A model generated the notes under the pieces. The model was not told the DNA's origin. It worked only from the letters and a program-made list of their open reading frames with translations, and did not search any database. From the NCBI GenBank assembly GCA_038116745.1, contig JAYODW010000019.1, positions 17,869 to 81,868 on the forward strand: DNA of 64,000 nucleotides. Reading direction: 5' to 3'. Positions 61,358 through 64,000 of this stretch are shown here, one piece after another. The DNA comes from JAYODW01 sp038116745. Its GTDB lineage: Bacteria; Pseudomonadota; Gammaproteobacteria; Ga0077536. Position numbers and translations under genes: made by a program. How positions within the stretch are numbered: the first letter of the stretch is position 1; every line of letters begins with the position of its first letter.

Positions 61358-62829
61358 GAGCCCTGCTCGTTGTCGACAACCCGAAGCGCTGGCCGCTGGA
61401 TATCCCGGGCACGGAGACCATTGCTGCGCGGGATTACCTGACCGAGCGGCGCTACAGCGAGCTGCGCGGCGCCAAAGTATTCAACCTGTGCCGTTCTTAT
61501 CGCTACCAGAGCGTTGGCTACTACGTCTCGCTACTGGCCGAAGCGCGCGGCCATCGGCCATTGCCGAGTATCGCGACCCTGCAGGAGCTGCGTTCGCGCC
61601 GGGTGGTGAAAACCCTGTCTGAAGACCTCGACGAGCGCGTGCAGCAGCTGTTGAAGTCGCTGCGTTCGGATGATTTCACGTTGAGTATCTATTTCGGGCA
61701 GAACCTCGCGCAGCGCTACGCTCCGCTCGCGCAGGCGCTGTTTTCAATTTTTCCCGCACCGCTACTGCGCGCGCGTTTTGAGCGCGCCGGCAGCCGCTGG
61801 GAGCTGCGGGCGGTCAACGTGATCGGGGCCAACGAGATCGGTGATGAGCACCTCGGCTTTATCGCCGAGGCTGCCGCGCGACACTTCCAGCGCGCGAATC
61901 CGGTGCGTCGACGGCGGAATCCGCGTTTCGACCTCGCCATCCTGGTCAACCCGGCAGAGGAAGAGCCACCGTCCAACGCCCGCGCGCTGCAGCGCTTCGA
62001 GCGGGCGGCCGAGGCGGTGGGGCTGTCGGCGGCGATCATCACCCAGGAGGATGCCGGCCGGCTGGCCGAGTTTGACGCGCTGTTCATCCGAGAGACGACC
62101 GCGGTCAATCACGCGACCTTTCGGATCGCGAGCCGCGCGGAGGCGCAGGGGCTGGTGGTGATTGACGATCCGCGGTCGATCATCCGCTGCACGAACAAGG
62201 TCTTTCTTGCCGAGCTGCTCGAGCGTCATGAGATCGCCACGCCACGGACCCTGATCGTCCACCGCGGCAATATCGACCACATTGGCGAGGTGTGCGGTTT
62301 TCCGTGCGTGCTGAAGGCGCCGGACAGCGCGTTCTCCGCCGGGGTAATCAAGGTGGAGGACGCGCCGGAGCTTAAGGCTGCGCTGGAGGGGTTTTTCGCG
62401 ACCTCTGATCTCGTGGTGGCGCAGGAGTTCGTGCCAACCGATTTCGACTGGCGGGTCGGTCTGATCGACGGTCGGCCGCTCTATGTCTGCCGCTACCACA
62501 TGGCCAAGAAACACTGGCAGGTGATCCGGCGCGACGAATCAGGCCAGACCGCAGCCGAAGGCGCGGTGGATACGCTCTCCGTGGCCGAGGCGCCGGCGGA
62601 TATCGTGCGAGCGGCAACGCGGGCGGCCAATCTCATCGGCGATGGTCTGTACGGCGTAGACCTCAAACGTGTCGGCCGGCGGGCAATTGTCATCGAGGTT
62701 AATGACAACCCCAATATCGACGCCGGGTATGAGGACAGGGTGCTGAAGGATGCCCTGTACCGCGAGGTCATGGGCTCCATGCTGCGGCGGATCATGGTGC
62801 GCAAGCGCCTTGACCTGGAGAGCGCGTGA
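61354..62829 (+). CDS. RimK-like ATP-grasp ligase with N-terminal extension
   Basis: The 491-residue protein has an N-terminal domain (ALLVVDNPKRWPLDIPGTETI, residues 1-270) absent from plain RimK and a C-terminal ATP-grasp domain: the central part PCVLKAPDSAFSAGVIKV, QEFVPTDFDWRVG and the metal-binding EVNDNPNID near residue 450. Such RimK-like enzymes make peptide bonds from an acyl-phosphate. The overlap with the C39-like protein (ATGA) and the following GCS2-like protein (GTGA) indicates a three-gene amide-ligase operon. The substrate is unknown. Confidence 0.83.
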   Translation: MRALLVVDNPKRWPLDIPGTETIAARDYLTERRYSELRGAKVFNLCRSYRYQSVGYYVSLLAEARGHRPLPSIATLQELRSRRVVKTLSEDLDERVQQLLKSLRSDDFTLSIYFGQNLAQRYAPLAQALFSIFPAPLLRARFERAGSRWELRAVNVIGANEIGDEHLGFIAEAAARHFQRANPVRRRRNPRFDLAILVNPAEEEPPSNARALQRFERAAEAVGLSAAIITQEDAGRLAEFDALFIRETTAVNHATFRIASRAEAQGLVVIDDPRSIIRCTNKVFLAELLERHEIATPRTLIVHRGNIDHIGEVCGFPCVLKAPDSAFSAGVIKVEDAPELKAALEGFFATSDLVVAQEFVPTDFDWRVGLIDGRPLYVCRYHMAKKHWQVIRRDESGQTAAEGAVDTLSVAEAPADIVRAATRAANLIGDGLYGVDLKRVGRRAIVIEVNDNPNIDAGYEDRVLKDALYREVMGSMLRRIMVRKRLDLESA

Positions 62830-64000
62830 GCGCGGGTGTGCTGTCTGCCTTCGGTGGCTTCGGCATCGAGCTCGAATACGCCATCGTTGAACGCGAGTCG
62901 CTGAATGTCCTGCCGATTGCCGATCAGCTGCTCGCTGCGGCGGCGGGGCAGGCGACCAGCGCGCTCGAGCGTGGCCCGCTGGCCTGGTCGAATGAACTCA
63001 GCCTGCACGTCATCGAGCTCAAGACCAATGGTCCGGCGCCTTCGCTAGACGGCCTCGCCGATCTTTTTTCTGCCGAGCTCGACAGCATCGATACCCTGCT
63101 GGAACCGCTCGGGGCGCGGATTCTGCCGTGCGCCATGCACCCCTGGATGGATCCGACGACAGAGCGCGCTCTGTGGCCGCATGAGCAGAACGAGATCTAC
63201 CGCGCCTACGACCGCATCTTCGGCTGCGGCGGCCACGGCTGGGTCAACCTGCAGAGCATGCACATCAACCTGCCGTTCGCCTCCGATGCCGAGTTCGTCC
63301 GTCTGCACACGGCCATCCGCACCGTGCTGCCCCTGCTGCCCGGCCTCGCGGCGGCATCACCCTATGCCGACGGCCGCGCGACCGGCCTGCTCGATACACG
63401 CCTCGATGTCTATCGCCGTAACCAGGCGCGGGTCCCGGAAATTACCGGTGCTGTGGTGCCTGAGGCGATCACAAGTATCGATGCCTATCACGGTCGCATT
63501 CTGGAGCCCCTGTACCGCGCCATCGCGCCGCTGGATCCGGAGGGTGTGCTGCATGGCGAGTGGCTTAATTCCCGCGGTGCGATTGCGCGCTTCGAGCGCG
63601 ATGCTATTGAGATCCGGGTGCTGGACACGCAGGAGTCACCGCAGGCCGATCTCGCCGTGGCGGCCCTCGTGATCGCGACGGTCAGGGAACGTTACGAGGC
63701 AGGCGACAAGGCGCTCAAGGCGCAGCTGGCGCTGCCGTCAGAGGCTCTGGCGCAGATCTTCAATGACTGTGTCCGCGACGGTGAGGCAGCGCTGGTGGCC
63801 GACATGGACTACCTGACTACGCTCGGTCTGCCGCGGGTGCCGCTGACCGCGGGTCAGATCTGGGCGGCGCTCAGCGCCCGGAACGGGCAGGAGGAACGCT
63901 GCGCGCCGGGGCGACAGACCCTGGCGCGGCGCCTGCTGCAGCGCGGCGGCATGGCGCCGGATCGGGAAACCCTGCGGTCCATCTACCGGGAGCTGATCGC
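62826..64000 (+). CDS. GCS2-like carboxylate-amine ligase, partial (runs off window)
   Basis: The frame starts at GTG 62826, overlapping the upstream stop as GTGA, and stays open to the window end with about 391 codons. The opening FGGFGIELEYAIVERES is the GCS2 signature with the catalytic Glu; further marks are PCAMHPWMDP (an aligned His), MHINLPF, and IEIRVLDTQES with the active-site Arg. GCS2 enzymes ligate glutamate or another carboxylate to an amine with ATP. Being adjacent to the ATP-grasp and C39-like genes, it probably makes or modifies a small peptide. The C-terminus lies outside the window. Confidence 0.85.
   Translation, partial: MSAGVLSAFGGFGIELEYAIVERESLNVLPIADQLLAAAAGQATSALERGPLAWSNELSLHVIELKTNGPAPSLDGLADLFSAELDSIDTLLEPLGARILPCAMHPWMDPTTERALWPHEQNEIYRAYDRIFGCGGHGWVNLQSMHINLPFASDAEFVRLHTAIRTVLPLLPGLAAASPYADGRATGLLDTRLDVYRRNQARVPEITGAVVPEAITSIDAYHGRILEPLYRAIAPLDPEGVLHGEWLNSRGAIARFERDAIEIRVLDTQESPQADLAVAALVIATVRERYEAGDKALKAQLALPSEALAQIFNDCVRDGEAALVADMDYLTTLGLPRVPLTAGQIWAALSARNGQEERCAPGRQTLARRLLQRGGMAPDRETLRSIYRELI

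Overview
The window is GC-rich, very densely coded chromosomal DNA from a free-living, aerobic proteobacterium. The housekeeping genes present (glnD, a DeaD-type RNA helicase, djlA, a glyoxalase II) and their form fit a gammaproteobacterium with a large catabolic repertoire. This is an inference from gene content; there is no rRNA gene in the window to confirm it. No tRNA, rRNA, CRISPR array, intact insertion sequence or prophage was found. The only clear mobile-element trace is a decayed reverse transcriptase at 57803-58204.

Layout. 1-4.6 kb: the 5' end of an amidohydrolase leaving the window, an AT-rich palindromic intergenic stretch, a carboxymuconolactone-decarboxylase-family protein, then an amidohydrolase/thiolase-like/DUF35 operon. 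4.6-13.9 kb: a DUF1329 exported protein, an iron alcohol dehydrogenase with a luciferase-like monooxygenase, a class III CoA-transferase, two convergent amidases and an SDR. 13.9-19.3 kb: DUF2797, a small tail-anchored protein, and an overlapping SDR/Rieske/PQQ-dehydrogenase operon. 19.4-26 kb: glyoxalase II, a second amidohydrolase, glnD and deaD. 26-31.6 kb: a five-gene SDR/Ltp2-like thiolase/DUF35/MaoC/MaoC operon resembling the steroid side-chain hydratase-aldolase set, then luciferase-like, OsmC and PPOX genes. 31.7-35 kb: a peroxidase-like CMD protein, a thioredoxin-fused partner protein, a selenoprotein and a glutathione S-transferase. 35-40.7 kb: DUF1501/DUF1800, a response regulator-adenylate cyclase and djlA. 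40.7-55.9 kb: more catabolic enzymes (amidohydrolase, D-aminoacylase, cyclase, GMC oxidoreductase, tungsten-type aldehyde oxidoreductase, FAD monooxygenase, acyl-CoA ligase), a chemoreceptor-like/diiron-MBL gene pair, and a luciferase-like/acetoacetate-decarboxylase-fold pair. 56-64 kb: a solitary ABC solute-binding protein, the RT remnant, a ring-hydroxylating dioxygenase, and a C39-like peptidase/ATP-grasp/GCS2 operon cut by the window end.

The strongest discovery is at 33756-34286. What looks like a gene ended by TGA at 34032-34034 continues in frame for 84 more codons. The TGA is the first codon of a U-G-S-C motif, the hallmark of the UGSC family of (seleno)proteins, and a hairpin with the features of a bacterial SECIS starts three bases after it. 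The gene overlaps its upstream partner, which here carries an N-terminal thioredoxin-like CPTC domain. I read 34032-34034 as selenocysteine and the four genes from 31754 to 35011 as one thiol/selenol redox operon.

Other leads are a chemoreceptor-tip-like protein overlapping an ODP-like diiron MBL protein, a PQQ dehydrogenase with the lanthanide-type Asp-x-Asp motif but no Cys-Cys pair, coupled to an exported Rieske protein, a ChsH2-like hydratase split into separate genes, and SDR and decarboxylase-fold proteins that have lost their catalytic residues. All function calls come from reading translated sequence and motifs; no database search was run.
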